Source: Cyrtodaria siliqua (Eukaryota; Mollusca; Bivalvia; Adapedonta; Hiatellidae). Taken from it: a DNA stretch of 64,000 nucleotides. The position numbers and the translations under genes are program-made. Of the stretch, positions 54,241-63,660 are shown one piece after another (positions within the stretch are counted from its first letter, which is position 1; every line of letters begins with the position of its first letter). The notes beneath the pieces are model-generated. The model was not told the origin of the DNA, made no database searches, and was given only the letters and a program-made list of their open reading frames with translations. The DNA lies in NCBI GenBank assembly GCA_037043455.1, contig JAWPHD010000002.1, positions 806,001-870,000 on the forward strand, written 5' to 3'.

Positions 54241-56320
54241 TAGAGTGAATGGCACGGACGTAATTGTAATGAGGGATACAGGTTGTACAGGTGTGGTAGT
54301 TAGGCGTAGTTTAGTTACGGATGACCAGTTGGTAGGTAAACAGTCACCGTGTATGTTGTTAAATAAGTCGGTAGAGCACGTGCCAATAGCGAGAATAGAG
54401 GTAGATACACCTTTCTTTAAAGGGACTACAGAGGCACTATGTATGGACGACCCGATGTATGATTTAACGATGGGGAACATAGAAGGTTCAGTACTTCCGG
54501 TAATGTCCGATTTTAGAAGTAGCATAAGTAATGCCGTAGAGACTAGAGCGCAGGTTCAGAAGCAAGCTCAGGCTTATAGAAAATTAAAGGTTCCTGCAGC
54601 CGTAGGTGACATATCCAAAGCGGAGTTTATAGAAGCACAAACTCAAGACGAGTCATTAGGTCCTTGTAAGGTGAAGGCCAAGGATGGTGTAGTGAAGAAG
54701 TGTAAAGGGTCCGGTAGTTGTAAGTTTGTACATAAGAATAGGTTATTGTACAGAGAATTTGAAGATAGGGGTAGTAGACAGTTTCACCAATTAGTGGTTC
54801 CTACCCAGTATAGAACGACAGTGCTTAAGGTAGCTCATGAGTCGATTATGGGAGGTCATTTAGGCGTAAAGAAAACGTCAGATAGAGTATTGGCAGAATT
54901 TTATTGGCCAGGCGTTAGTGGAGATGTAACTAGGTATTGTAGGTCCTGCGATGTATGCCAAAGGACAGTACCAAAAGGTCGAGTGACCAAAGTACATTTA
55001 GGTCAGATGCCACTGATAGATACACCATTTAAGAGGGTAGCCGTAGACATAGTTGGACCAATTTTTCCAGTGTCGGATAGGAAAAATAGGTACATTTTAA
55101 CCATGGTAGACTATGCAACTAGGTATCCGGAGGCAGTCGCATTGCCCTCAATTGAAACTGAGAGAGTAGCTGAGGCATTAGTTGATATGTTCAGTAGGCT
55201 AGGTGTACCAGAGGAAATGCTGACTGATTGTGGGTCACAGTTTACGTCAGAACTTATGGCTGAAGTAAGCAGGTTATTGTCTTTGCGTCAAATCATGACA
55301 ACACCATATCACCCTATGTGTAACGGGTTAGTCGAACGATTTAACGGGACGTTAAAGCAAATGTTACGGCGTATGTGTACCGAGAGACCCAAAGATTGGG
55401 ACAAGTATCTCAATGCTTTATTGTTTGCATTTAGAGAGGTACCACAAGAGAGTTTAGGATTCTCTCCGTTTGAGTTATTGTACGGTAGGTCAGTTAGAGG
55501 TCCCATGAGGATTCTTAGAGAGATGTGGGCAGGTGAAGTAGATAGTGATGAGGTTAAGACTACATATCAGTATGTTTTAGATCTGAAGGAGAAACTAGAG
55601 GAGACTTGTAAGATAGCTCAAAGTCAGTTAGTTAAGGCAAGTACCAAGTACAAACGGTACTATGACCAGAAAGCTAGAGCTAGGAAGTTTAAGATAGATG
55701 ACCAGGTGTTACTGTTACTCCCGACCGACAATAACAAGTTGTTATTACAATGGAAAGGTCCGTTTTACGTTAGAGGGATAGTGAACACTATGGATTACCG
55801 TATCGAGATAAACGGAAAGTTAAAGACCTTTCATGCGAATATGCTGAAAGAGTATATCAGTAGAACCGATAATGTGCAACAAGGGGTGTTAACCGTAGTT
55901 AATGTTGCAGTTATTGAGGATAGTGAGGAAGACAGTAGTGAGGACACTAGTCCCATATATTCTCCCACTAGTGTAGGTAAGGAGACAGCAGCCGATATAG
56001 ATATATCGGGCATGCTTAGTGTAGCAGAGAAACGAGAGGTAAGTCGTTTAGACTCTGAATGTAGTACTGTTTGGTCCGATAAGTCGAGACCAACAGATAT
56101 AGTGCAGTGTAGCTTTAAGCACACGTTAGCAAAGCCGATTAGGGAAACGAGAGACCCTACTCCATTTCGCAAACAGTATACTGGTAATGCGATGGATGCA
56201 ATGTGTAAAGTTGGAGTTCTTGTAGTGGCAGGAAGTAGTGTTATTAGTAACAGTAGAGTCGGGGTAATAGACCGAGGAAAGGACAATATTGGGGCAGACT
56301 ATTTAAGTCGCCGCACATAA
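52805..56320 (+). CDS. Gag-protease-integrase polyprotein with RT/RNase H remnant (1,171 aa)
   Basis: Residues about 25-150 form a charged coiled coil. About 157-320 is a retrotransposon Gag domain (YFDADKDNMDSYLLRFERYA, LKDALLKRF). A zinc knuckle C376-x2-C379-x3-H383-x4-C388 follows, then RGRG-rich DNA-binding stretches. A retropepsin-like site lies at D491-T-G. Integrase has the HHCC finger H678, H685, C715, C718 (x6, x29, x2) and the triad D748, D808, E844 with the usual 35-residue gap. The C-terminal segment has TDIVQCSFKHTLAKPIRE (N-terminal RT) joined after VVAGSSVISNS to DRGKDNIGADYLSR (C-terminal RNase H). The palm with YxDD and nearly all RNase H are absent, yet the frame stays open. 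No stop separates Gag from Pol. Confidence 0.93.
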   Translation: MSIDMTSIKDLTEMGKELGYAGEELRTFVKDEQAREREFRLKERELAKRERDEEKDRLEVESRLSTEKLELEGRLAKEKRDDDKEKVELESRIVKEKQELEHERFETDGRLAKAKMIMEREQKEFDHKLALELEAAKTHSKDSKTEGKDSYSGKLKGSKLPYFDADKDNMDSYLLRFERYAELQEWTKDKWAVHLSALLRGKALDVFSRLPSLDALDYDKLKDALLKRFELTEEGFRKRFRACLPEKGESFIQFISRSRNYLDRWLELGKVAQTYQGLIDFLLRDQLFNVCSRDLFLFLKERKLASVGEMATQADQFAEARGGAHNVVSKDRTFRDRQGDDHKQKGQSGNYRGGGSSMGARGGSNSGNIGRPFIRCRHCNGNHASHECRKAVKVSAVVDNFSDNSRVDNNVGSQNQGFNNPWNFGRGRGGQNRGRGRGRGSNSPVIKTESSSCCVKADGVMTKIGTCLFPYANLPTADGRVNGTDVIVMRDTGCTGVVVRRSLVTDDQLVGKQSPCMLLNKSVEHVPIARIEVDTPFFKGTTEALCMDDPMYDLTMGNIEGSVLPVMSDFRSSISNAVETRAQVQKQAQAYRKLKVPAAVGDISKAEFIEAQTQDESLGPCKVKAKDGVVKKCKGSGSCKFVHKNRLLYREFEDRGSRQFHQLVVPTQYRTTVLKVAHESIMGGHLGVKKTSDRVLAEFYWPGVSGDVTRYCRSCDVCQRTVPKGRVTKVHLGQMPLIDTPFKRVAVDIVGPIFPVSDRKNRYILTMVDYATRYPEAVALPSIETERVAEALVDMFSRLGVPEEMLTDCGSQFTSELMAEVSRLLSLRQIMTTPYHPMCNGLVERFNGTLKQMLRRMCTERPKDWDKYLNALLFAFREVPQESLGFSPFELLYGRSVRGPMRILREMWAGEVDSDEVKTTYQYVLDLKEKLEETCKIAQSQLVKASTKYKRYYDQKARARKFKIDDQVLLLLPTDNNKLLLQWKGPFYVRGIVNTMDYRIEINGKLKTFHANMLKEYISRTDNVQQGVLTVVNVAVIEDSEEDSSEDTSPIYSPTSVGKETAADIDISGMLSVAEKREVSRLDSECSTVWSDKSRPTDIVQCSFKHTLAKPIRETRDPTPFRKQYTGNAMDAMCKVGVLVVAGSSVISNSRVGVIDRGKDNIGADYLSRRT
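54269..54520 (+). CDS. Aspartic protease region of the polyprotein
   Basis: VIVMRDTGCTGVVVRRSLV carries the active-site D-T-G triplet at residue 491. Downstream, PIARIEVDTPFFKGTTEALC and MYDLTMGNIEGS fit the flap and the C-terminal strand of a retropepsin of about 100 residues. It would cleave the Gag-Pol polyprotein in the particle. Confidence 0.75.
54730..55860 (+). CDS. Integrase of the polyprotein, located before the RT remnant
   Basis: It contains the HHCC zinc finger and a D,D-35-E core (AVDIVGP, LTDCGSQFTS, NGLVERFNGT), all residues present. The C-terminal part (LLQWKGPFYVRGIVNTMDYR) resembles the GPY/F module (W-x-GP-[FY]) of gypsy integrases, involved in DNA binding and targeting. 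It is probably functional. Only about 80 residues separate it from the protease, too few for an RT. Confidence 0.9.
55990..56320 (+). pseudogene. Internally deleted RT-RNase H remnant
   Basis: AEKREVSRLDSECSTVWSD and TDIVQCSFKHTLAKPIRE are the usual lead into a gypsy RT. After GVLVVAGSSVISNS the sequence jumps to VGVIDRGKDNIGADYLSR, the final segment of RNase H. Roughly 350-400 residues are missing by comparison with the family. The junction is in frame. Confidence 0.85.
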
Positions 56321-56586
56321 TGACCGGTTAATACAATAGTGTATTTCAGTGTATTGTACAATAGTAGTATATGTTACGACAGGGTAGTGTACAATTGTAG
56401 AATAGTGTTGAAATTGTAATTACATATTATATTAGGTTATAACTGCAGTGGTAATAGTTAACATACTCAAGCGATTGAGCGATCAGCTTGTACGTTTTGT
56501 CGCTCGTTTGCTCAGAAGAATTAATAGTTTCTTAACGTGTAAATATTAATTATCATTTTGTTGAATTTTAAAAGTGTAGCACTTTC
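56321..56586 (+). other. 3' untranslated region of the element
   Basis: AT-rich, non-coding, repeating phrases such as TACAATAGT and GTGTATTGTA. No envelope-like ORF lies between the stop and the polypurine tract. Confidence 0.6.
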
Positions 56587-56603
56587 TTTAAGTGGGGAGA
56601 TGT
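56587..56603 (+). promoter_or_regulatory. Polypurine tract
   Basis: TTTAAGTGGGGAGATGT immediately before the 3' LTR, a purine-rich run in the usual position and form for Ty3/gypsy plus-strand priming. Confidence 0.8.
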
Positions 56604-58134
56604 TGTCACAAAATGTCACGGGTAGAGCGTACTGGTCGTATATAGCTCTTGTATCGGTTACACCCAAAATCTATTGTTCGAGGTGAAACAATTTCACAAT
56701 ATTCATGATCTATTCATGTAACACGTAAAAGCGTGCACATTTTAAGTGGCCGCCAGAGAGGCCGTGTCATAAGTTTAGTTTTGTGCTAATGCATGTAAAC
56801 GTATAGGTATATTTTCCTTAAACGGCAAAATTGTATAAGGGCCTCTCGTGTTGATTCAATACTGTAGATTTAGCCACGTTTGTCACGGACTGAACGGGGG
56901 AAATAATGATTTGGGCGTAATGTTTGCTATAAAACCCATTGTCTTCTAGCTTTCGCCGGGATCATCGAAAGTACTTTGTTGGAACAGAGATTGGACGGCA
57001 AATTTCACAGGCAACATGTGGTTAGTAGTTTTATTAAACTTTTATCGTATATTTGTATTCAGTGGGCGGCGCCATCTTGTTTGGCGGTTACGACATCCGG
57101 TTAGCATTGATGTTTCTCAAACATAACTTTAGACTAGCATATGAGTTTGAAGTTACTTTATTAGATGTAATTATTGTAATTGATCATTAATTGTAAAACA
57201 ATATTAATTTGATAACAGTGGATAATAGGTGCATTAGTTAACGTTGGCGTATAACTCAGTGATTGTAATACACGATTGTTAACATTGCGTGCAAACATAA
57301 CTCAGTGAGTGTAATATATGAGTTATTTGATCATGTTTATATTACATGTATTAGGGGCATTGATTAACAGCGACGTACATAGCGTATACATGGCGTTGTA
57401 GAATATGTATACATTGCTACTCATCATTAGTACAGCTTACATATATTGATTGAATAATGATTTGTTTGGGTAATGATAATTATGCAAGATTGTTATGTTT
57501 GTAAACCGACAGCTAAAACGTATGTATAATTACAGCCTAAGCCATCCAGGATATAAGCCATCCAGGATATAAGCCATCCAGGGTTGGAGTAAGCCATCTA
57601 GGTTTGGATATCCAGGAGTGGAGCTAAGCTTCCACGAATAACGTTACAAGCGGTGGAGACGGTCCCCGTACCTGCGCAGCCAGGTTTTACTAACGATAAC
57701 CCCCGGGACACAAGGTGGGCCCGTTACCAGTCCTCACTGGAGGAATATCATTCACAATCTCAGTGGAGATTAACTGTCATTGCATCGCGTCATCAACCCT
57801 TACAGAAGGCATTTGATGACAATCATCCATTGAATTCGCGCATCATCATCTTCATGAGCTCTCGCGCATCACAGTTATCGCGCTAGATCAACATTGTTAT
57901 AGCTTTAACAACACTTCAGTGTCTTAGACATTCAGTATTTATAACAATACTAAGAACGTCTTAAACGTTCAGGAGAACATTCTTTTCATAGTTCATTTGT
58001 GTATTCGCTTGTTTTTTTAGATAATTGTATATATATTAAACATATTTTAAAAGTTGCATTAAATTTATGTAAATGCATTCACCGTCATTGATTCTTTCCT
58101 GAGTTAGCCCAACCACTAAGGTCATCCTGTGACA
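56604..58134 (+). repeat. 3' LTR (1,531 bp)
   Basis: Same length as the 5' LTR at a constant offset of 5,998 bp, with no mismatch seen on reading both. It carries the same TATA box (56928-56934), short tandem repeat (57539-57601) and 77-codon ORF (57653-57886). Confidence 0.96.
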
Positions 58135-58139
58135 ATGAA
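58135..58139. repeat. Target site duplication, right
   Basis: ATGAA directly after the 3' LTR. Removing the element restores the repeat phrase TATATCAATGAAAGCTCGGA, which occurs intact in neighbouring monomers. Confidence 0.92.
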
Positions 58140-58865
58140 AGCTCGGAAAAGTTTGAAAACCAGCCAAATCGAAAGAGTAACACCGGAGTTATGGCCCTTG
58201 TTTTTTCTGAAAATGCCGTTGTTTGCCTTCATTAGCACCTTCATTTATTATTTGATCTTTACCAAACTTGCATAGATTGTTAATATCAATGAAAGCTTAG
58301 ACAAGTTCTGAAATCAGCTAAATTGGGTCAGTAACACCAGAGTTATGGCCCTTGTTTTGCTGAAAAATGCCATATTAAGCCTTGTGAACAATTTAGAACC
58401 TTCATTTATTATTTGATCTTTACCAAACTTGCATAGATATATATTTAATACTGATGAAAGCTCGGACAAGTTCGAAAAACAGCCAGATCGGTCCAGTAAC
58501 ACCGGAGTTATGGCCCTTGATTTAGTTAAAAATAATGTATATTGCCTCTTTAAGACGATAGTGCCTTCATTTTTCATCCGATCTTTACCAAACTTTAAAA
58601 TATTGTTAATATCAATGAAAGTTTGAGCTAGTTCGAAAAGTTTGAAAAATGTGAAAACCAACCAAATCGAAAGAGTAACACCAGAGTTATGTGCCCTTGA
58701 ATTATTGAAAAATGCCATTTTCAGCCTTGTCGACACTCTAGCGCCTTCATTTTGTATTCGATATTTCCCAAACTTGGCCAGATTGTTGATCAATGAAAGC
58801 TCAGACGAGTTTGAAATCCAGCCAGGTCGAACCAGTAACACCGGAGTTATGGCCCTTTTTCAATA
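58140..58865 (+). repeat. ~160 bp tandem repeat (ACACCGGAGTTATGGCCC family)
   Basis: About five monomers contain CAATGAAAGCTCGGA, AACACCGGAGTTATGGCCCT, AAAATGCC, TGTGAACA and CTTCATTT.TTTGATCTTT. The left end of the array is at 50525-50605, so the LTR element split it. A further fragment is at about 61870-61930. Confidence 0.85.
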
Positions 58866-58990
58866 TTTGGTAATGTACACTGGAAACCCCAGGGGTCGTG
58901 GGTTCAAATCTCACTGGAGACATTTTTCTCAGTAAGAAACATTGTTTCATGGCTGCAACTTTTTTTTTTTTTTTAAATATTTTTTTTTTT
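58866..58990 (+). mobile_element. SINE 3' half or tRNA-like fragment
   Basis: GTCGTGGGTTCAAATCTCAC resembles a B box with its stem. It is followed by a short body and a long T tract (58955-58998). No A box is present. Confidence 0.4.
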
Positions 58991-59254
58991 TTTTTTTTGT
59001 TATTATTTATTTTAAATTTATTACATAACTGTCATAAATTTACATGACGTTATTTTAGTATCACAAAAAAAAACACTTTTTTTCTATCATCACTAAAGTT
59101 AAAATATTTTTTAATTTCTTCTTTTACGTAAAGTTATATAATAAACAGTATAATTAACAGCATAAATTTGATAATGAATTCGTTTTTTTAACCAAATTAC
59201 CACTTTTTCTCCTCGTGACATAAATTCAGTATCAAATTTATGCTCACCGTTAAT

Positions 59255-59304
<50 letters not shown>

Positions 59305-59614
59305 GTTGTTTTTTTAAATATTTTTATTTGTATCTTGATTTTTCTCATAAGATACCTTGGTTCTTTTTTCTTTAATTGGGAGCTTATGGGCCCTTGTTGG
59401 ATCAGTTTTACATAGAGTTATAGGAAAGAACTTCACAAATCTTCTTCTATGAAACTACAAGTGACAAAGGTTAATATTTTTTATTTATTATCAGCTTATG
59501 GATCCTCTACCAAGTTTGTTAAAATGGTGTCCCTGGGCTCAAATTTGACCCCGCACCAGTGGTCATAGTTTTACATAGACTTCAAAAATCTTCTTCTCTG
59601 AAATTACACGAGCT
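58991..59614. other. Simple repeats and a repeat fragment
   Basis: T-rich DNA, then a CT run passing into an AT run at about 59258-59305. From 59380 an inverted fragment of the ~166 bp family (CTTACCAAGTTTG-type blocks in minus orientation) follows. No gene seen. Confidence 0.6.
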
Positions 59615-61630
59615 AAAGGTGAGCCGTCGTCCGTCGTCGTCGTCGTCGTCGTCGTCGTTAACTTTTGCTTCAAACGATTTCTCCTCAGAAACCGCTTGGT
59701 CAATTTTGACCAAACTTCACCTGTATGATCCTTAGATAAATGATTTTTAGATTTGTTAAAATTAGGTCAGCGCGACATACATGATGGCCGCCATTACCAT
59801 ATATGGTTGAAACTGCAAGAGACAGTTTTACATAGACTTGTATAGGAAAGAAATTAAACAAGAGGGCCAAGATGGCCCTATATCGATCACCTGAGTAATG
59901 GCCAATTATCGAACTTCTTCGAAATCTTATGGTCATATACAATCTGTGCATGTTTGGTTAAGATTGTTCAAGAAATGTGGCCTCTGTTGTTTAACAACAT
60001 TGATAAAAAGATGGTAAAGATCAAATACAAAATGAAGGTGCTAGAGTGTAACCTCTAGGGCATGACCAAATGTGACCCCAGGGCTACATGTAATATATGA
60101 GAGCCGTGTGCCTTGTGGTTTCAGAGAAGAAGATTTTTTAAGTTTTCCCCTGTACAAGTCTATGTAAAACATGTGACCCCTGGGGCAGAGCCAAATGTGA
60201 CCCCAGTGTCACCATTTTCATAAACTTGGTAAAGGACCATAGTAAATGCAAAATATTAAACCTCTGGCTCTTGTAGTTTCAGAGAATAAGATTTTTTGAT
60301 TTATTTAACTATATAAATCTGTAAAACTGTGACGCCCGGGACGGGGCCAAATTTGACCCCAGGGTCACCATTTGAACAAACTTGGTGGAGGACCATAAGC
60401 TTATAGCAAATGCAAAATATTAAACCTCTGGCTCTTGCAGTTTCAGAGAAGAAGATTTTTTAAGTTTTTCCCTGTACAAGTCTATGTAAAACATGTGACC
60501 CCTGGGGCAGAGCCAAATGTGACCCCATGGTCACCATTTTAATAAACTTGGTAAAGGATCATAAGCTCATAGTAAATGCAAAATAATAATCCTCTGGCTC
60601 TTGTAGTTTCAGAGAAGAAGATTTTTTGATTTGTTTTACTATATAAATCTAAATTGTGACGCCCGGGACGGGGCCAAATTTGACCCCAGGGTCACCATTT
60701 GAACAAAAATGGTGGAGGACCATAAGCTTATAGCAAATGCAAAATATTAAACCTCTGGCTCTTGCAGTTTCAGAGAAGAAGATTTTTGTTGTTTTTTCCC
60801 TATATAAGTCTATGTAAAACTGTGACACCCGGGGCGTGGCCGAAGTTGACACCAGGGTCACCATTTGAATAAACTTGGTAGAGGACCATAAGCTTATAGC
60901 AAATGCAAAATATTAAACATCTGGCTCAAGCAGTTTCAGAGAATAATATTTTTTAAGTTTTTCCCTATACAAGTCTATGTAAAACATGTGACCCCTGGGG
61001 CGGGGCCAAATTTAACCCTAGGGTCACCATTTGAACAAACTTGGTAAATGACCATAATCGTATAGTAAATTCAAAATATTAAACCTCTGGCTCTTGTAGT
61101 TTCAGAGAAGAAGATTTTTTAATTTGTTTCCTATATAAGTCTATGTAAAACTGTGAACCCCGGGGCGGGACCAAATTAGCCCCAAGGTCACCATTTGAAC
61201 AAACTTAGTAGAGGACCATAAACTGATGCTACATGTAATACATGAAAGCTCTGTGCCTTGTGGTCTCAGAGAAGATTTTTTAAAGTTTTTTCCTATATAA
61301 GTCTATGAAAAACATGCAAAATCTCAATATACAAATTTTGGACCCCCAGGGCAAGGTCATTTTTGATCCCGGGAACTTCATTTGAACAAACTTGATAGTC
61401 TAGGCATTGGCGATCATTTTAAAAGAAAAACTGTCGAAATCTGTCCAGCGGTTCTTGAGAAGAAGATTTTTTAATGTTTCGACCATATATGGTAATGGCG
61501 GCCATCTTGGATGTTGTCATAATTTTAACAAATCTAAAAAGCATTTATCTATTGGCCTAGCGCTTTCTGAGGAGAAGTCGTTTGAAGCAAAAGTTAACGA
61601 CGACGGACGGACGACGGACGAAGAGTGATT
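59615..61630. mobile_element. TIR element with ~166 bp tandem core
   Basis: The ends are inverted copies of about 150 bp. The left has a (CGT)n run and TTAACTTTTGCTTCAAACGA at 59661-59680; the right has TCGTTTGAAGCAAAAGTTAA at about 61579-61598 followed by CGACGGACGG. Both also share TTTTTAGATTTGTTAAAATT and GGCCGCCATTACCATATATG, in inverse orientation. It carries no ORF. The arrangement matches non-autonomous bivalve tandem-core elements in style. Confidence 0.75.
59990..61400 (+). repeat. ~166 bp tandem array, seven to eight monomers
   Basis: CACCATTTGAACAAACTTGG recurs near 60366, 60534, 60694, 60861, 61026 and 61192, giving periods of 160-168 bp. Other blocks are GACCATAAGCTTATAGCAAA, CTCTGGCTCTTG, TTTCAGAGAAGAAGATTTTT and GGGGCCAAATTTGACCCCAG. 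Confidence 0.9.
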
Positions 61631-61935
61631 CCAATAAATCACAAAAATCTTCTTATCTGAAACTACAAGAGCCAGAGGTTTACTATTTTGCATTTGCTAT
61701 AAGCTTATGGTCCTTTACCAAGTTATTTCAAATGGTGACCCTGGGGTCACATATTTTACATAGACTTGTATAGGGAAAAACTTAAAAAATCTTCTTCTCT
61801 GAAACCACAAGGAACACAGCTCTCATATATTACATGTAGCCCTGGTGTCACATTTGGCCCTGTCCCAGGTGTTACACTATAACACCTTCATTTTGTATTT
61901 AATCTTTACCAAATTTTGCCAGTGCCTTTATATCA
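61631..61935 (-). repeat. Inverted fragments of the ~166 bp and ~160 bp families
   Basis: CTTCTTATCTGAAACTACAA, CTATAAGCTTATGGTCC and AAATGGTGACCCTGGGGTC are the inverse of the preceding array. CTTTACCAAATTTTGCCAG and TATATCAATG at 61906-61937 belong to the target repeat of the LTR element. Confidence 0.75.
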
Positions 61936-62299
61936 ATGTTGTTAACACAACTGAGGCCACATTTCTGAGAGGGGTTCAAATCATTCGCTGTTGTTGAAGC
62001 CCCTCCTGTCAATATTGTCCCGACGAAGCTCCAGCTGTCAATTATGCCCCTAAATGGCGTTTCACAACAAAAGGGACGCAACACGTATATACTGCGTTTC
62101 TATTGTGAAAACGCCATTTATAACAGATTAAGGGGAGGAAGTTTTGTATTGTAATCGTTTAGTTGAAGCACACGTCGATATTGAAAAAACACATGCTATT
62201 GTGTTAGAGTTATAAAATAGATTAGATGTATATGTTTCTTATATTTTGCCACTATCTACACGCAATTTCATTTATTATGTGCAATTCTGTTGACGAATA
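61936..62299. other. Unassigned stretch
   Basis: A GC-richer part at 61950-62070 (CCCGACGAAGCTCCAGCTGT) has a 61-codon minus ORF that I do not recognise. The rest is AT-rich. No feature is supported. Confidence 0.45.
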
Positions 62300-62475
62300 A
62301 CCGATTACCACGTGTATAGCTCTCCCTACACACGGACCTATGACTTTACACACACCTCCTTCTGAGGATGGCATACTTTCATAGTATGCTTACCAGAGGA
62401 AATCGAACCTGTGACGTCTGGGACGAGAGGCAAGTATGACCAAGTATGCTAACCACTCATCCACCACAACAATAT
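62300..62475 (-). mobile_element. tRNA-derived SINE
   Basis: On the minus strand the head reads TGGTGGATGAGTGGTTAGCA (A box) and ACAGGTTCGATTTCCTCTGG (B box). A body with GCATACTATGAAAGTATGCC, a 10 bp palindrome, follows, then GTAGGGAGAGCTATACACGT. The acceptor stem does not close, so it is not a working tRNA gene. Confidence 0.75.
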
Positions 62476-62639
62476 GACTGGAAGAAATTGTTATTTTCAA
62501 TAGACAGGTTGAAGGAAATAAACATAAAGAAGACAACAAAAAAAGAAAAACAAATCAGAAAAAAAACTTTTTTTATTATATTATATTTCTGTATAGAATA
62601 GACATATATACACACATCAAAACATATTTAAAAAAAAAA

Positions 62640-62930
62640 AAAAAACGTACACCAAAAACAATCCTACCCAAAATTCCTACCCCATAGTGGTCTCTTACAT
62701 GGGGTATGATTGCTTTTGACTATGGTCTCTTACATGGTGTATGCTTGTTTTTGACTATGGTCTCTTACACGGCGTCGCATTGTTTTTCACTATGCTCTCT
62801 TACATGGGGTAGGATTGTTTCTGGTGTACAGTTTTTCATTTATTGATATGCTCTGATGTTGTGCTCTGCTGTTGTACATGTCTACTACAGTCTCTTACAT
62901 GGGGTAGGAATTTTGGTGTACAGTTTTGCA
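62640..62930. repeat. ~40 bp tandem repeat within inverted ends
   Basis: CTCTTACATGGGGTATGATT and variants recur about five times at intervals near 40 bp and once more after 60 bp. GTACACCAAAA with CCTACCCCAT at the left and ATGGGGTAGGAATTTTGGTG at the right are inverse to each other, so the whole may be one small element. 62476-62639 and 62931-63290 show only A/T tracts. Confidence 0.7.
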
Positions 62931-63299
62931 ATTATTTGATATGTTTTGATATTTGTATACAAGTCTAGACAAAAACAAACAATCAGATTTTTTGATTTTT
63001 TAAAGATCTTTTTGTTTTTAAAGATTTTTTTAGGTCCAAACGCGTTCCTTCAACCTTTGTTTCAATACCGTTCTTCTAGTTACAATTGATTGCAAAGCGG
63101 GTCCTGATATGGTCTGGGATGTCGTGTTCTAAGGTGGATATAATATATCGGCATGGAATGTCTTCGATTCCTAGCACACATTCTCTAATTCACAAAAAGC
63201 GGAGTATACATCTCTCATGATGCTATGCATAACGTTCACGCAATAACTTTCACGCACAGTGCCGTAACCAGACATAAACTGACACCGAGGCAAATAAAT

Positions 63300-63660
63300 A
63301 TATTGGGTGAGAAGTGGGTCGTGGGTCGGGGAGGGCAAGGGCGGATCCGGGGGGTATGGGTGCACCAGGCTAAAATCTGAAAAGTAATAATTATATGCAT
63401 ATAGTAAGCTTTTGTTGGTTGGGGTGTACAGGTGGTAGTGGGATGGGTCTAGGGGCGGGTCCAGTGCGGGCACCGGGAGCACCCCTACCTAAAATCTGAA
63501 ACGTATGTACTTTGATTGTTCTTTGGTTGTTAGTTAGGCAGTGGGGTGGGGGCATGGGCGGATCCAGTTTGCATAAATCCATAAAATAAAGTCTTCTTAC
63601 TTTAGAAAACATCTGGGGAGCATGCACCCTCCTCAGGGGCGGATAAAGGATTTGACATTG
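63300..63660. repeat. G-rich repeat fragments (GCGGATCC motif)
   Basis: GGGCGGATCC(A/G)G, GCACC(C/A) and TAAAATCTGAAA(A/C)GTA recur two or three times with spacing near 110-130 bp. They resemble the ends of the MITE-like element at 46826-47123. Confidence 0.6.

Larger units (their letters stand above)
50606..58134 (+). mobile_element. Complete LTR retrotransposon, Ty3/gypsy of Gmr1-like order, RT core deleted
   Basis: Length 7,529 bp, bounded by two 1,531 bp LTRs with TGTCAC...GTGACA ends and flanked by ATGAA. The internal part holds a possible primer-binding site, a 668 bp leader, one ORF (52805-56320) and a polypurine tract. Integrase lies upstream of RT remnants. This is the order reported for Gmr1-like Ty3/gypsy elements and otherwise typical of Ty1/copia. 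The LTRs show no difference I can find, so insertion was recent. The element must have used an RT supplied in trans, since its own RT lacks the catalytic core. Confidence 0.95.

Noticed and set aside
54525..54730. Reverse transcriptase between protease and integrase of the LTR element
   Set aside because: Only about 80 residues lie there and no RT motif is visible; RT traces occur only after the integrase.
52783..56286. Minus-strand ORFs inside the LTR element (72-151 codons)
   Set aside because: Shadows of the real plus-strand frame; no domains.
56321..56603. Envelope gene
   Set aside because: No ORF or membrane segment between the polyprotein stop and the 3' LTR.
58314..58841. 175-codon minus-strand ORF
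   Set aside because: It runs through the ~160 bp tandem array; the peptide repeats with the monomer.
62395..62475. tRNA gene
   Set aside because: Same reason: promoter boxes only, with a SINE body downstream.
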